DNA of 30,893 bases from CAYPZL01 sp964415045 (lineage in GTDB: Bacteria; Planctomycetota; Phycisphaerae; Sedimentisphaerales; Anaerobacaceae), in contig CAYPZL010000052.1 of the NCBI GenBank assembly GCA_964415045.1, positions 1 through 30,893 of the forward strand. The letters run 5' to 3'. The notes under the pieces are model-generated. The model was not told the origin of the DNA, did no database searches, and worked only from the letters and a program-made list of their open reading frames with translations. Numbering within the stretch: the stretch's first letter is position 1; each line of letters opens with the position of its first letter. A program made the position numbers and the translations under genes. Positions 14,054-22,730 of this stretch are shown here, piece after piece.

Positions 14054-15508
14054 ATGAATCGACGTGAGTTTTCCAAGCGAATGTTGGCGGCGGGGGCGGG
14101 CGCCGGGCTGGGTGTGAACGTGGCGCCGGCGGGCGAGACGAGCGGAGACTATTACCATGAGCCTGCCAAAAAGCTGCCGATCCGGAAGTTCGACGTGGTG
14201 GTGGCCGGCGCCGGGACGGCGGGCGTGGTCACGGCCCTGGCCGCGGCCCGGCAGGGGGCCAGGACCGCCCTGATCGAGGTCAAGGGCTATCCGGGCGGGA
14301 CCGTCACCGAAGGCGGCACCGCCTTGCACAGCTTCTACAATCTCTGGAAGGCCTTCGACGTCGAGAAACGCCAGGTTGTCCGCGGCATCCCGCAGGAGAT
14401 CATCGACCGCCTGATGAAGGTCGGCGCCTGCTCGGGCCACGCCGAGATGGCCCAGGGCTACGACTACGACTCGGTCTGCACCTGTATCGATACGGAGCTG
14501 TACAAGCTCGTCACGTTCGAGATGCTCGTCGAAGCGGGCGTGCACGTCTTCGTCAATACCATGCTGGTCGGCGCCGTCATGGACGGCTCTCGCATTCGCG
14601 GGGCGCTGGTCGAGAGCCGCTCCGGGCGCGAGGCTTTCTACGGCAAATGCTTCGTGGACTGCACCGCCTACGGCGACCTGGCCGCCTATGCCGGTGCCGG
14701 TTTCACCGAGCCCAACGACTATCCGGTCGTCAACAGCATCGGAGTCGCCAACGTCAGCGTGGAGAAGCTCTACGAGTTTCTCAACCGGCACGACGCGGTG
14801 ACGCAGCTCGCGCGGGGCATGCGCAGCGGGCGGGACAACCAGATCGTGCGCATCCAGGGATCCCTGGCCAGAGTGTCGCGCGACTTCCACGAGGAGGCGC
14901 GCAAGATCGGCATGTCCATGGTCACAACCACCGTCCACGACAACTACTGGATGTTTATCAAGCTGAACTTCAAGATGCCGGTCAGCCCGACGGACCGCGA
15001 CGCCGTGACCGGGGCCGAGCTGGAGCTGCGTAAGCGTCAGTACCGCGCCGTCGAGTTGTTCCGGCAGTACGTGCCCGGTTGCGAGAAGGCCTTCATCGCC
15101 CGCACCAGTCCAAAACTGTGCATTCGCCGCGGGCGGCTGATCAAGTGCGACTACGACATCACACATGAAGACGTTATCGCGGGGCGGCATTTCGACGACG
15201 AGATCATGGTCTACGGCTTCCACGATTCAGCGCCGCGTCTGCAGATCAAGGACGGCGGCACCTATGGCTTCCCCTACAGGGCCCAGCGCGTCACGGGCAT
15301 CGAGAACTTGCTGGCGGCCGGCATGTTGATCACCTCCGACCACCGGGCCCACATGTCCACGCGAAATACCGTCTGCTGCATGGGCCAGGGCCAGGGCGCC
15401 GGCACTGCGGCAGCTCTCTGCGCCGCGAAGAAGTGCGGAACGCGCGACCTGCGGTACGGCGACCTGCGCGATGCCCTGAAGAAGGGCGGTGTGTACTTCG
15501 AGGCGTAA
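14054..15508 (+). CDS. Tat-exported FAD-dependent oxidoreductase
   Basis: This 484-residue protein of the FAD_oxidored (PF12831) type starts with a twin-arginine signal (MNRREFSKRMLAAGAGAG). It has the FAD-binding GAGTAG at 52-57 within VVVAGAGTAGVVTALAAARQ, then ALIEVKGYPGGTVTEGG. DCTAYGDLAAYAGA is the second conserved FAD block. The C-terminus NLLAAGMLITSDHRAHMSTR and GQGQGAGTAAAL closes the nucleotide-binding fold. Such proteins are abundant in planctomycetes and are found near sulfatases and glycosidases; the substrate is unknown, perhaps a sugar or polyol. CAGGGAG lies before the ATG at 14054; a TTG 18 bases earlier is a weaker alternative. Confidence 0.88.
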   Translation: MNRREFSKRMLAAGAGAGLGVNVAPAGETSGDYYHEPAKKLPIRKFDVVVAGAGTAGVVTALAAARQGARTALIEVKGYPGGTVTEGGTALHSFYNLWKAFDVEKRQVVRGIPQEIIDRLMKVGACSGHAEMAQGYDYDSVCTCIDTELYKLVTFEMLVEAGVHVFVNTMLVGAVMDGSRIRGALVESRSGREAFYGKCFVDCTAYGDLAAYAGAGFTEPNDYPVVNSIGVANVSVEKLYEFLNRHDAVTQLARGMRSGRDNQIVRIQGSLARVSRDFHEEARKIGMSMVTTTVHDNYWMFIKLNFKMPVSPTDRDAVTGAELELRKRQYRAVELFRQYVPGCEKAFIARTSPKLCIRRGRLIKCDYDITHEDVIAGRHFDDEIMVYGFHDSAPRLQIKDGGTYGFPYRAQRVTGIENLLAAGMLITSDHRAHMSTRNTVCCMGQGQGAGTAAALCAAKKCGTRDLRYGDLRDALKKGGVYFEA

Positions 15509-15715
15509 TCGCGCCGCTGCGGTTTATCTCGGCCTGTGCGCCGGCGGTACGCCCCTCGCGCAGCGGCGGCACTTTTGTTGGCACGAATTGCTAATACCCG
15601 CCGCACATCTTTCCGACATTGGAAGGGGCCCGGTCTCCCCGCTGGGGGAAGGGTCTGACGGCAAGGGTGGTTTTCGGACGATAGCAGAAGCGTCGCGCAG
15701 TGCACAGGTGATACA

Positions 15716-18700
15716 ATGGAAAAAGGCAGCACGAGGGAGTATTCTCGCGTATCCGTGGCTTGGTTCGTTCTTGTCTGTTTCTTCGTTTCCGGCCTGACGG
15801 GGCTGACCTACGAGCTGCTCTGGACGCGGATGATCACGAAGATTATCGGCGGCGCTCCCTTCGCCGTCAGCATCGTGCTGACGGTTTTCATGGGGGGCCT
15901 GGGCGTGGGCAGCTACGTGGCCAGCCGCACCATCGACCGCGTCAAGGAGCCAATGAAGCTGGTGAGGCTCTACGGCCTGCTGGAGTTGGCCATCGGCGGG
16001 TATTGTTTCGTTCTGCCCGTGCTGCTGCTGGGTTTCAAGCCGCTCTACGTGCTCCTCTACAACCGGTTGTTCGAGCACTTCATGCTCTACAGTTTCCTGA
16101 CGTTCGTGGGATGCAGCCTGCTGCTGGTGGTCCCGGTGATCTGCATGGGGGCGACGCTGCCGATCCTGTGTCGCTTCTACGTCGCGCGTCTGTCTCACGT
16201 GGGCAGTCACACCGGTCTGTTATACGGACTCAACACGGTCGGGGCCGCGCTGGGCGCGTTGCTGTGCGGCTTCTGGCTGATCGATCTGCTGGGCATGCAG
16301 GGGACGCTGCTGGTGGCGGTGCTGACCAACGCTGTCATCGGTCTCTCGTGCGTAGGCTTGAGCTGCAAGGTCAAGCTGCCTGAGACGGTTCCGGCCGACC
16401 CTGCGCCCGCCGAAATCGCACCGGCCGAAAGCACCGCGTATCCCGCTGCCGTGGTGATCGCAGCGCTCGTGGTCTTCGCGGTGTCGGGCTTCTGCTCCAT
16501 GTCCTACGAGGTCATCTGGACGAAGCTGTTGGGATTGATCGTGGGGCCCACCACCTACTCGTTCACCATCGTGCTGGTGACGTTCATCACGTGCCTGGCG
16601 CTGGGCAGCATGCTCTTCGGCTGGCTCGGCGACAAAACGAAGAGGCCCGTCCATCTCCTGCTGTACACGCAATTGTGTGCGGCTCTGCTGGCCCTGCTCG
16701 TCAGCCAGATCTTCGGCAACAGCCAGCTCTTTTACACGAAGCTGCTGTGGTTCTCGAAAGACAGCTTCGCTCTCATGCATCTGCTCAAGGCCGGTTCGCT
16801 GTTCGCTTTCATGCTGCTTCCCACGCTCTGCCTGGGAGCCACGTTTCCGCTGGTCAGCAAGATTTGCACCCAGTCGGTGGCGAAGGTCGGTCACACTATC
16901 GGCGTGGCCTACGCGATCAACACGGTCGGGGCGGTCCTGGGGTCGTTCTGTGCAGGCTTTGTCCTGATCCCCTGGGTCGGCAAAGAAAGAGGCCTGAGCC
17001 TCGTCGTCGCCATCCAGTTGTTGAACTGCCTGGCGGTTGCGGCCGTTGTTCTGCGTCAGCGGAAGCGGGCCGCTCTGAAGTTCGCTCCGCTGGCGGTGCC
17101 GGCGCTGGCCGGGCTCGTTCTGTGCCTGTACTGGCCGCACTGGGACCGCTACTTGCTGGCCAAAGGCAAGTACCATCGCTTCGATCAGGTCAATGTCGAC
17201 ATCGCCGGTATCGGCTGGTGGGAGGCCCTCATCGGCGGTTCCGATCTGTTCCTGGACGCCCAACACGACAAGCTGGTGTATTATGGCGATGGAATCGGCG
17301 GTTTCACCACCGTGCTCGAGCAGCCACGACCTTTCGGAGGCAACGAGTACGTCATGGCCAACAGCGGCAAGCCCGACGCCTCCTCGCACGGCGACATGAT
17401 GACGCAGACGCTCTCGGCCCATTTTCCCATGCTGTTTCATCCGAATCCCAGGAGCGTGATGGTCCTGGGACTGGCCAGCGGCGTCACGGCCGGCGAGGTC
17501 CTGTACTACCCGATCGACCGACTCGACGTCATCGACATCAGCTATCAGGTGGTCGAGGGCAGCGACTTCTTCGTCCCCTGGAACAACAACGTCCTGGCGC
17601 ATCCCAAGACCCATTTGATCATCCAGGACGGGCGGGCCCATCTGGAGCTGACCCACCAGAAGTACGACGTCATCATTTCCGAGCCTTCCAATCCCTGGAT
17701 GGCGGGTCTGGCGACGCTGTTTACGCAGGAGTTCTTCACGCTGGCCCGCGACCGGCTCAACGACGACGGCATCTTCGTGCAGTTCATGCATGCGTATCAG
17801 ATGGACTGGTCCAATTTCTCGTTGATCGGGCGGACCTTCACCGAGGTCTTTCCCCAGAGCCTGCTGGTGACGACGAATCCATCCCGGATCGGGCTCGACT
17901 ACCTGCTGGTGGGCTTCAAAGGGGAAAGAAACCTCGATCTCCAGCGCGCGCGAGAGAAGCTGAGCTACGCGGCGCAATCGAAGAACGTCACGATTCGCGA
18001 TCCGCGGATTCTGTACCGGCTCCTGATCACCGAGGATTTGTCCCGGCTCTACGGTGACGGCCCGGTGAATACCGACAATCATCCCCGCCTGGAATTCGCC
18101 GCACCCAAGCTGATGTACCAGGTCGACAAGACGATCCTGGAACGGACCCAACAGGCCGCATGGTTCAGTCCCGAAACGCAACAGATTCTCGATAGCATGA
18201 GAACCAGCGTCGAGGCCCAGCTCGATTTTGCGGCTTACGCATTGTCGGTGTACGTGCCGTTCCCCAAGATGGTCGATCTCTTCAGCTGCACGGTCGAACA
18301 GGAGCAGCGGTTCTTTAAAATGATGGAGACGTACGCGGCACACAACGTGGTGGATCCCGAGGTGTTCGACAATCCCGACCTGGCCCGGCGCTGCCGGCTC
18401 ATCCAGATCGAGACCCTGAAGAAGAACCTGGACCAGATGCCGGACAAGGGACTTTCCGCGTCGTATCTGGCCAGTCTTTATTCCGAGATGGGGTACGTCG
18501 AGGCGTCGGTCACGTACTATCGGCAGGCGCTGGATCTCAAGCCCGACTGGGTCGTGGTGATGAACAATCTGGCCTGGCGTCTGGCGATATTCCCGGAGGC
18601 GGCGTTCTTCGATCCGCAGGAGGCAGTGCGGCTGGCCGAGGAGGCCTGCCGGCGGACGCGGCGCCGCGAGCCCAATTTCCTGGATACGCTGGCCACCGCG

Positions 18701-18871
18701 TACGCCGCCGCCGGAGATTTCGAGAAGGCCGTGGCCGCTGCCGATGAGGCGATGGCTTTGGCCGTCAAACTTCGCGACGACACCCTGGCCCGGGGCATCC
18801 AGGACCACCTGCGCCTCTACCGCGCCGGACGTCCCTACGCCCAACGCCTCCCATCCGTCTTCTCCCGCTAA
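15716..18871 (+). CDS. Fused MFS-like membrane / spermidine synthase-like / TPR protein
   Basis: This 1051-residue protein has two halves of a polytopic, MFS-like membrane unit at about 12-225 and 240-455 (each starting with SGxxxxxYExxWTK-like motifs: SGLTGLTYELLWTR and SGFCSMSYEVIWTK). A spermidine synthase-type Rossmann methyltransferase fold follows at about 530-800, with VMVLGLASGVTAGEV near 580 and VIISEPSNPWMAG near 655, ending in PVNTDNHPRLEF. The C-terminal 120 residues contain tetratricopeptide-like helices (SLYSEMGYVEASVTYYRQAL). The usual propylamine-transfer residues are uncertain, so true polyamine synthesis is not shown. AGGTGA precedes the ATG. The function of this planctomycete-rich fusion family is not established. 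Confidence 0.88.
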   Translation: MEKGSTREYSRVSVAWFVLVCFFVSGLTGLTYELLWTRMITKIIGGAPFAVSIVLTVFMGGLGVGSYVASRTIDRVKEPMKLVRLYGLLELAIGGYCFVLPVLLLGFKPLYVLLYNRLFEHFMLYSFLTFVGCSLLLVVPVICMGATLPILCRFYVARLSHVGSHTGLLYGLNTVGAALGALLCGFWLIDLLGMQGTLLVAVLTNAVIGLSCVGLSCKVKLPETVPADPAPAEIAPAESTAYPAAVVIAALVVFAVSGFCSMSYEVIWTKLLGLIVGPTTYSFTIVLVTFITCLALGSMLFGWLGDKTKRPVHLLLYTQLCAALLALLVSQIFGNSQLFYTKLLWFSKDSFALMHLLKAGSLFAFMLLPTLCLGATFPLVSKICTQSVAKVGHTIGVAYAINTVGAVLGSFCAGFVLIPWVGKERGLSLVVAIQLLNCLAVAAVVLRQRKRAALKFAPLAVPALAGLVLCLYWPHWDRYLLAKGKYHRFDQVNVDIAGIGWWEALIGGSDLFLDAQHDKLVYYGDGIGGFTTVLEQPRPFGGNEYVMANSGKPDASSHGDMMTQTLSAHFPMLFHPNPRSVMVLGLASGVTAGEVLYYPIDRLDVIDISYQVVEGSDFFVPWNNNVLAHPKTHLIIQDGRAHLELTHQKYDVIISEPSNPWMAGLATLFTQEFFTLARDRLNDDGIFVQFMHAYQMDWSNFSLIGRTFTEVFPQSLLVTTNPSRIGLDYLLVGFKGERNLDLQRAREKLSYAAQSKNVTIRDPRILYRLLITEDLSRLYGDGPVNTDNHPRLEFAAPKLMYQVDKTILERTQQAAWFSPETQQILDSMRTSVEAQLDFAAYALSVYVPFPKMVDLFSCTVEQEQRFFKMMETYAAHNVVDPEVFDNPDLARRCRLIQIETLKKNLDQMPDKGLSASYLASLYSEMGYVEASVTYYRQALDLKPDWVVVMNNLAWRLAIFPEAAFFDPQEAVRLAEEACRRTRRREPNFLDTLATAYAAAGDFEKAVAAADEAMALAVKLRDDTLARGIQDHLRLYRAGRPYAQRLPSVFSR

Positions 18872-18931
18872 GATCGGTGCCACCGGTACACCGAGGTGAG
18901 CTGCCCCTTTGGAGTTCCGGGCGCAAGTGCG

Positions 18932-18960
18932 TTGACATACGGTCTCTTGATCGATATACT
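18932..18960 (+). promoter_or_regulatory. Near-consensus sigma-70 promoter for the vapBC pair
   Basis: A perfect TTGACA (18932-18937), a 17-base spacer and TATACT (18955-18960) lie 35 bases before the VapB start. The direct repeat TATACTATACT over the -10 box is a possible operator for the VapB/AbrB protein, consistent with autoregulation (inference). Confidence 0.8.
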
Positions 18961-18995
18961 ATACTCTAAAGTGGATTCAAATAGGGTTTTTGTTC

Positions 18996-19202
18996 ATGGT
19001 AACGGTAACGGTTTCGCCGAAGTTCCAGGTGGTGATCCCCAAAGCGGTGCGGGAGACGCTTGATATCCAGCCCGGGCAGAAGCTGCAGATCCTGCAGTTC
19101 GCGGATCGCATTGAGTTCGTTCCGTTGCGGGACATCAAGAGCATGCGCGGTTTCCTCGGGGGCATCAGGACTAACGTTCGACGGGAGAGGGATCGGCTGT
19201 GA
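18996..19202 (+). CDS. vapB: VapB-type antitoxin, AbrB/MazE fold
   Basis: This is a 68-residue DNA-binding antitoxin. The swapped-hairpin AbrB fold shows as VTVSPKFQVVIPKAVRETLD and IQPGQKLQILQFADRIEFVP, and the basic tail RTNVRRERDRL would wrap around the toxin. The ATG at 18996 is used; a TTG two codons earlier is less likely. The stop overlaps the toxin start as GTGA, so the two are translationally coupled. It should neutralise VapC and repress the promoter just upstream. Confidence 0.88.
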   Translation: MVTVTVSPKFQVVIPKAVRETLDIQPGQKLQILQFADRIEFVPLRDIKSMRGFLGGIRTNVRRERDRL

Positions 19203-19570
19203 ATCTGGTAGATTCGTCCGGGTGGCTGGAATACCTCGCCGATGGTCCGAACGCCGGTTTCTTCGCGCCGGCGCTCGAGGACACCGAGCATCTGGTCGTT
19301 TCGACGATCAACCTCTATGAAGTGTTCAAGCGTGTGCTTCGCCAGCGCGGGGCCGACAGCGCGTTGCGAGCCGCTGCGCTGATGCAGCAGGCAGTCGTTG
19401 CGGAAGTGACGTCGTCGGTGGCGATGGAGGCGGCGCGGCTGAGTGTCGAGTTGAAGCTGCCCATGGCCGACAGCGTGATCCTGGCTACGGCCCGGGCGTA
19501 CGATGCCGTTCTCTGGACCCAGGACGCGGATTTCAAAGGCTTGCCGGATGTTCGGTATACCGGGAAGTGA
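19199..19570 (+). CDS. vapC: VapC-type PIN-domain ribonuclease toxin
   Basis: This 123-residue single-domain PIN ribonuclease probably cleaves tRNA or rRNA, as other VapC toxins do. The acidic metal-binding residues are present: D5 in VDSSGWLEYL, E41 in INLYEVFK, D91 in LPMADSVILATA, and D109/D111 in WTQDADFKGL. The start is GTG overlapping the VapB stop by four bases. The length is normal and no damage is visible, so this pair appears intact, unlike the toxin at the left edge. It is followed by the unrelated SUI1 gene. Confidence 0.9.
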   Translation: MNLVDSSGWLEYLADGPNAGFFAPALEDTEHLVVSTINLYEVFKRVLRQRGADSALRAAALMQQAVVAEVTSSVAMEAARLSVELKLPMADSVILATARAYDAVLWTQDADFKGLPDVRYTGK

Positions 19571-19638
19571 TCGGCGGGAGCAGGCCTCTGGGGGGGGCGT
19601 TCGAGCTATAGTCAGTTCCGCAACATTGGGAGGATGGC

Positions 19639-20004
19639 ATGGCGACGAGTAAAGACCGATCCGGCATGGTTTATTCGACGGCTCACGGGCGGATGTGTCC
19701 GGGGTGCGGCCGGCCTGCGGCGCAGTGCGTGTGCCGCGAGGAGGCGGCCGCCGTTCCGCTGGGCGACGGGATCGTGCGGGTCGGACGCGAGACCAAGGGG
19801 CGAAAGGGCAAGGGCGTGACCGTCATTACCGGCCTGCCTCTCGGCGCCAAGGGCCTGCGCAAGCTGGCCAAACACCTCAAGCGCAAGTGCGGAGCCGGCG
19901 GGACCGTCAAGGACGGCGCGATCGAGATCCAGGGCGACCACCGCGAGACGCTGCTGGAAGAACTCCGCAAAGAAGGCTACACGCCCAAACGCAGCGGCGG
20001 ATAG
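19639..20004 (+). CDS. YciH/SUI1-family translation factor-like protein
   Basis: This 121-residue cytoplasmic protein resembles eIF1 (SUI1), as bacterial YciH does; YciH affects start-codon fidelity in vitro. The N-terminus has a cysteine cluster (MCPGCGRPAAQCVCRE, about 19-34) that may bind zinc. The SUI1 domain covers about 50-118: RKGKGVTVITGLPL, then LKRKCGAGGTVKDGAIEIQG and a closing KEGYTPKRSG. GGAGG stands seven bases before the ATG. It is monocistronic and faces the ABC permease, with both stop codons lying in one inverted repeat. Confidence 0.9.
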   Translation: MATSKDRSGMVYSTAHGRMCPGCGRPAAQCVCREEAAAVPLGDGIVRVGRETKGRKGKGVTVITGLPLGAKGLRKLAKHLKRKCGAGGTVKDGAIEIQGDHRETLLEELRKEGYTPKRSGG

Positions 20005-20032
20005 ACACTGCGTGTCGTCGCGCCGTGTCTAT
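20001..20032. terminator. Inverted repeat holding both stop codons of convergent genes
   Basis: ATAGACAC (20001-20008) and GTGTCTAT (20025-20032) are perfect complements around a 16-base GC-rich loop. The TAG of the SUI1 gene and the TAG of the ABC permease each lie in one arm. The symmetry suits a bidirectional terminator, although there is no T-tract on either side. Confidence 0.4.
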
Positions 20033-20856
20033 AACGGCAGGTCGCGGCGGTGCCAGACGATGCCGCCGCCGGTGAGGGCGAGGATGAGGACCGCTGCCAG
20101 CACGCCGATGTCGTCGAGGGGCCAGCCGACCCAGACCTTGGGACCTTTGACGTAGTTGAACAGCGTGATGTGTCTCAGGAAGTACATGCGAGGCCACAAC
20201 TGGCAGAGGATCCACGCGAAATAGTTGACCACGAGGAATGCGGCGGTGACGCCGACGGCCAGGTTCCGCCCTCGAAAAGAGGCCGCCGCCAGCAGCGCGA
20301 CCGCTCCGACCGTACTGGCCAGCAACCCGCCGTTGACCGCGATGCGGAAGAACAGGTCCAGCGGGATCGGCTCGCCGAAATTGTAGATATTCACTGCCGT
20401 GACCGTCCCGAGGAACATGACCATCGCCAGGGCGAACATGCCGGTGATGGTCAGGAAGCCAGCGCAGACGTAGACCTGTAGCTTCGTGATCGGCCGGCTT
20501 AGGATCAGCTCCATCGTCCCTCTCTGTACCTCGCCGGCCAGAAAACCCGTCGGCACGCCGACCGCGAAGAGCATGTACAGAAACAGTACGAACGGGTGTT
20601 GATACCCGATGGCGATCAAGCCCGGCGTCCTGCCCATCTGCACCATTTCGCCACCGAGGGCGATCTTCAGGACCGCCGGGAACATATCGAGAAACTTCAG
20701 AAACGCCTTGACGCTCTCGTTGTCGTGGATGATGCCGCAGACCGCGATTTGCATCAGGTAGATCGCCAGCGCGATCCCCGTCCAGACCAGCAGCGTGCGG
20801 CGAAACCAGAACCACAGCAGCGTCAGCGGAAAGGGCGGTCGTTCCGTCTTACGCAT
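20029..20856 (-). CDS. ABC-2 type exporter permease
   Basis: This is a 275-residue inner-membrane protein with six predicted helices, at about residues 13-33, 83-105, 128-152, 168-190, 200-218 and 247-268. The block EVQRGTMELILSRPITK at about 109-125 is the conserved cytoplasmic segment of ABC-2 permeases that contacts the ATPase. AAGGAGG lies seven bases before the ATG at 20856, and the start overlaps the ATPase stop by eight bases, so the two are coupled. The cargo is unknown. Confidence 0.87.
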   Translation of the reverse strand: MRKTERPPFPLTLLWFWFRRTLLVWTGIALAIYLMQIAVCGIIHDNESVKAFLKFLDMFPAVLKIALGGEMVQMGRTPGLIAIGYQHPFVLFLYMLFAVGVPTGFLAGEVQRGTMELILSRPITKLQVYVCAGFLTITGMFALAMVMFLGTVTAVNIYNFGEPIPLDLFFRIAVNGGLLASTVGAVALLAAASFRGRNLAVGVTAAFLVVNYFAWILCQLWPRMYFLRHITLFNYVKGPKVWVGWPLDDIGVLAAVLILALTGGGIVWHRRDLPL

Positions 20857-21799
20857 GAGGGGCCTCCTTATGAGGCCCCGGCGCCGCTTGCATTTGTGGC
20901 GCTGGTCGGTCGATCTCATAGTATTGGATGAAGGCTTCCTCCAGTGACGTCTGCGGCGTGGCGATGCGATCGACGGGGAACTGCGCGATCCACTTCAGGA
21001 CGGCCTCGGCGGTCCCGTAGTAGGCCAAATGGAGCATGCCCGGTTGTCGCTCGATCACCTGCACGCCGGGCAGGCGGTCGGTCGGTACATCGGGTGCCGG
21101 AGCGCCATCGGTGAACCAGATTTTCAGGCGGCGCTGTCCCTGCTGCACGATCTTCGATATGGGCGCCAGCTCGACGAGGCGGCCTTCGCGGAGGATGCCG
21201 GCCCGGCCGCACACCGCCGAGACCTCGCTCAAATCGTGCGACGACAGGAGCACCGTGGCGCCCGCGTCGGCGGCCTCGCGGATCAGATCCAGCACGATCT
21301 GCCGCATGAGCGGGTCCAGTCCGGTGGTGGGTTCGTCGAGGACCAGCACCTCGGGTTGATGCTGGAACGCATAGAGCACGCCGACCTTCTGGCGATTGCC
21401 CTTCGACAGGTCGCCCACCCGCCGGTTCAGGTCCAGATCGAGCCTCTCGGCCAGTTCTTCCCGGTGTTTCTTCCAGTCGTCACCGCCTCCCAGGGAGGCC
21501 AGTACGCTCAGCGAGCGCCGCCCGCGCGGCCAGCCCCAGAGGCGGAATTCTCCCGGCAGGTATCCGATGCGGGCATGCTCGGTCCCGCGACCGGCTCTGA
21601 CCCGCCGGCCCAGGACGCGCACCTCGCCGGAGGTGGGGCGCAGCAGCCCCATGATGCAGCGCAGGGTCGTGGTCTTGCCCGAGCCATTCGGCCCGAGATA
21701 GCCGAAGATTTCTCCCGGCGCGATGGCAAAGGTCACGTCCTCGGCCCCCCGGACCGAACCGTACCATTTTGTCAGCGATCTGACCTCTAATGTCTTCAT
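20849..21799 (-). CDS. ABC-2 type exporter ATP-binding protein
   Basis: This is a 316-residue ATPase that powers the permease downstream. Walker A is GPNGSGKT at 36-43, the signature LSKGN at 131-135 (KGNRQKV in place of GGQ), Walker B VLVLDEP at 151-157 and the H-loop histidine 188 in SSHDLSEV. After about residue 215 comes the accessory C-terminal domain seen in drug/antibiotic-type exporters (CcmA-like). The ATG at 21799 gives the usual short N-terminus (MKTLEVRSLTKWYG); an ATG five codons earlier at 21814 is also possible. A single permease and ATPase gene suggest a homodimeric arrangement of each. Confidence 0.9.
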   Translation of the reverse strand: MKTLEVRSLTKWYGSVRGAEDVTFAIAPGEIFGYLGPNGSGKTTTLRCIMGLLRPTSGEVRVLGRRVRAGRGTEHARIGYLPGEFRLWGWPRGRRSLSVLASLGGGDDWKKHREELAERLDLDLNRRVGDLSKGNRQKVGVLYAFQHQPEVLVLDEPTTGLDPLMRQIVLDLIREAADAGATVLLSSHDLSEVSAVCGRAGILREGRLVELAPISKIVQQGQRRLKIWFTDGAPAPDVPTDRLPGVQVIERQPGMLHLAYYGTAEAVLKWIAQFPVDRIATPQTSLEEAFIQYYEIDRPAPQMQAAPGPHKEAPHA

Positions 21800-21945
21800 C
21801 GAGCCCCGATCCATAGCTGGCTCTCAACGACTCCTGCGGCGCTTACGTTCATCGAACCCGAGCCCTACAAGGTAGTCGCGTCTGAGGCGGAAACATTCCC
21901 GCTCCCGGTGCTATTTTCGCGTTTTTGTCCGTTTTTGTGGTGTTG

Positions 21946-22227
21946 TCACTCGGTTCGGCTGGTGATCTCAATCAAATGGTAGCCGAACTGCGTCCGGACC
22001 GGGCCGTGAACCTTGCCGATCTCGTCGCGAAAGACGACTTCATCGAATTCCGCCACCATCTGGCCCGGCGAAAACGAGCCCAAGTCGCCTCCTTGCTGCC
22101 CCGAGGGACACTTGGAGTGTTGTTTTGCGACGTCGGCGAAGTCGCCGCCGGCCTCGATCTGTTTCTTGAGCTCTTCACACTTCTCTGCCGTTTCCACCAG
22201 GATGTGACGTGCCGTGGCCTGTGCCAT
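21946..22227 (-). CDS. Parvulin-type peptidyl-prolyl isomerase (PpiC-like)
   Basis: This is a 93-residue single-domain parvulin with no signal peptide, so it is cytoplasmic. The conserved blocks ARHILVETAEKCEELKKQI, GGDFADVAKQHSKCPSGQQG, DLGSFSPGQMVAEFDEVVF, and FGYHLIEI at the end cover the whole fold. It catalyses cis-trans isomerisation of peptide bonds before proline. GGAG lies eight bases before the ATG at 22227; a TTG four codons upstream is in frame but would contain that site. The size matches E. coli PpiC (parvulin 10). Confidence 0.92.
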   Translation of the reverse strand: MAQATARHILVETAEKCEELKKQIEAGGDFADVAKQHSKCPSGQQGGDLGSFSPGQMVAEFDEVVFRDEIGKVHGPVRTQFGYHLIEITSRTE

Positions 22228-22301
22228 GATGTTCTCCAACGATACCTCTGAAAAAATGAATAGGGCGAGGCGGCCGATTGCTGCCGCTTCGCGTCAACGT
22301 G

Positions 22302-22715
22302 CTACATCGCCCGGGCGAATTCCGGCCGATACCGGGCTACCCCCGAGATCCCCTGCATCACCGCCTCATCGAATATCCGTATCATGAACGCTTCATCCGG
22401 GACATCCCACTCGCTGCGGATACCGTAACGACTTGCCGGCTCAAAGTCAAATCGCCGGTAATATTCAGGGTGCCCCAGAACGATGACAAAGGGGCAGGGC
22501 GTGCTCTGTAGTTGTGCCAGGCCCGCCCGGACGAGCGCCGAGCCGACGCCTTTTCTTTGATACTCCGGCAGAACCGCCACCAGCGACAGCATTCCGGCAC
22601 AGTCCCGCCGCAGCGCGTCCACGACGTCCGTCTCTTCCGGCCCGCCAAAGGCCCGCAAAAGGACCTCCCGCACGGCCTGCATGTCCTCCGGTCTCTCCGT
22701 GCGAATCTCGTTCAT
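22302..22715 (-). CDS. GNAT acetyltransferase with internal deletion
   Basis: This 137-residue protein is of the YhbS-like GNAT family (acetyl-CoA dependent N-acetyltransferase). The acetyl-CoA loop is LPEYQRKGVGSALVRAGL at about 49-66, followed by VIVLGHPEYYRRFDFEPAS and the typical SEWDVPDEAFM. In the family about 25-30 residues, the beta strands after LSLVAV, separate LRRDCAGMLSLVA from VLPEYQRKG. Here they are directly joined in frame, so part of the substrate-side sheet is missing and activity is doubtful. AAGGGA precedes the ATG. It lies 15 bases after the propeller lipoprotein and may share its transcript. Confidence 0.75.
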   Translation of the reverse strand: MNEIRTERPEDMQAVREVLLRAFGGPEETDVVDALRRDCAGMLSLVAVLPEYQRKGVGSALVRAGLAQLQSTPCPFVIVLGHPEYYRRFDFEPASRYGIRSEWDVPDEAFMIRIFDEAVMQGISGVARYRPEFARAM

Positions 22716-22730
22716 GCCGTCCCTTCTGTT

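Noticed and set aside
13778..15223. 481-codon minus-strand frame opposite the FAD oxidoreductase
   Set aside because: It is a shadow frame without motifs; the sense strand encodes a full FAD-binding protein with Tat signal and ribosome site.
16220..18883. 887-codon minus-strand frame opposite the MFS/spermidine-synthase gene
   Set aside because: It is antisense shadow sequence with no recognisable domain; the plus-strand product has clear motifs throughout.
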